A stretch of 5,806 nt of DNA from JANQPX01 sp051010395 (GTDB taxonomy: Bacteria > Pseudomonadota > Alphaproteobacteria > Geminicoccales > Geminicoccaceae): positions 1 to 5,806 of the forward strand of contig JBPCVQ010000544.1 in the NCBI GenBank assembly GCA_051010395.1, written 5' to 3'. This document shows positions 5,185 to 5,806 of this stretch, piece after piece. The translations under genes and the position numbers were made by a program. Position 1 is the stretch's first letter. Every line of letters begins with the position of its first letter. The notes beneath the pieces are model-generated. The model was not told the origin of the DNA. It worked only from the letters and a program-made list of their open reading frames with translations, and did no database searches.

Positions 5185-5806
5185 CACCTAGTACCCGTCG
5201 TCACGCCCGACAGCTGCAGCGCCGTCGCGGACTGCCAATCACCCGTCTGGTCCATCTCGATGTCATGGTACCTGCCATTGGTCCTGAGCGGAATGTCGCC
5301 GTTCGGCTCTGGGGTGTAAGTGGTTGGGCTCGGCAGAGGATCGTTGAGCTTGTTGCGTGTCGCGATCCTGACCGTTGGTGACCCGCCCTCCGTGACCGGA
5401 AGCGCTGCGAGCAGCTGAACACTCTGTGCCGGGTCGGCTAACAGCCCTTCAGAAAATGCCCATTTGCCATCAGCAGGCGAGCCATTGAATAAGGCCACCT
5501 TGCCCTCGGCATCGATCGCGCCTGCCGTGCGCTCGCCGCTGGTCCAGAACGGGTCGTCGAGCGGTGGCAAGGGAGCATCGAGCGTCGGATATGGGTTCAG
5601 GTCGAGGTTGGTGCCCGGCGGCACGAAGTCGCCCAGAACATAGGCGTCGATGTCCTGGTAGCTGAAGCCCTGCTGTCCTAGCGATGGCTTCCAGATCAAG
5701 GCGCGGTTCGGCACGTCACCCTGAGATCCCTGCCCGGTGAACAGCCAGCGAGCAACGCGCGTCTGCCGGTCATAGTGGGGCTGGATGCGAAACTCTTGCC
5801 CGGCGC
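5184..5806 (-). CDS. Phage structural (probably tail) protein, C-terminal 206 residues (5' end beyond window)
   Basis: The frame is open from the right edge to the TGA at 5186-5184, and a GTG at 5714 is probably internal, because residues upstream of it (EFRIQPHYDRQTRVARWLFTG) read as normal coding sequence. The visible part is rich in Gly, Pro, Asp and Thr with no long helix, as in beta-propeller or beta-sandwich virion proteins. Repeated strand-turn units such as NRALIWKPSLGQQGFSYQD and GKVALFNGSPADGKWAF fit a blade-like architecture. Near the C-terminus PLRTNGRYHDIEMDQTGDW (172-190) is followed by a stretch ending GVTTGTR; a GRYH(R/D)-x-tGdW-x(5)-gRR type ending recurs, as I recall, in tail-hub or stabilisation proteins of podoviruses. 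This is family-level memory, not a search result. It is the first gene of the tightly packed cluster and its stop overlaps the next start. Confidence 0.85.
   Translation of the reverse strand, partial: AGQEFRIQPHYDRQTRVARWLFTGQGSQGDVPNRALIWKPSLGQQGFSYQDIDAYVLGDFVPPGTNLDLNPYPTLDAPLPPLDDPFWTSGERTAGAIDAEGKVALFNGSPADGKWAFSEGLLADPAQSVQLLAALPVTEGGSPTVRIATRNKLNDPLPSPTTYTPEPNGDIPLRTNGRYHDIEMDQTGDWQSATALQLSGVTTGTR

Noticed and set aside
1..5806. CTAG tetranucleotide use
   Set aside because: About 20 copies by eye is close to what base composition predicts; it is not depleted as in many proteobacteria, but this alone says little.

Overview
The window looks like part of the virion-structure block of a tailed phage or prophage, most plausibly a short-tailed (podovirus-like) one. 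Base composition is G+C-rich (roughly 60% by eye), which fits a proteobacterial host, perhaps an alphaproteobacterium. The host is inferred from composition and protein style only. I see no bacterial housekeeping gene, integrase, transposase, tRNA, rRNA or CRISPR array. Every gene I can support is on the minus strand, so the module reads from position 5806 down to position 1.

In reading order there are seven genes. First comes the C-terminal part of a structural (probably tail) protein whose start lies beyond the right edge (5806-5184). Four small or medium genes follow, packed without gaps: a 113-residue protein with a Cys/His cluster, a 95-residue coiled-coil protein, a 205-residue protein with a coiled-coil stalk and beta-rich head, and a 75-residue orphan. 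The only real intergenic gap comes next (3651-3709). It holds a T7-promoter-like string and two overlapping hairpins. After it come three long Gly/Ala/Gln-rich genes: 371 aa, 433 aa and a third that runs off the left edge with 411 residues visible. These look like a set of internal virion or DNA-ejection proteins.

The genes are tightly coupled. Four junctions overlap by 1-4 bases (TGATG, ATGA or TAATG type), one has the start codon directly after the stop, and one has a 3-base gap with a good Shine-Dalgarno sequence. This suggests one polycistronic message, possibly with a fresh promoter at 3651-3709 that boosts the three internal proteins. By analogy with T7- and P22-type phages, the first gene would belong to the tail, the beta-rich protein could be a fibre or decoration protein, and the last three would be packaged in the head and ejected with the DNA. 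These roles are inferred from composition, order and motif style, because the proteins are too divergent to name with certainty.

I found no convincing new defence or enzymatic system. The items most worth checking are the promoter-like gap, the coiled-coil/beta-rich candidate receptor-binding or decoration protein, the Cys-cluster small protein, and a possible -1 frameshift joining the 371 aa and 433 aa genes.
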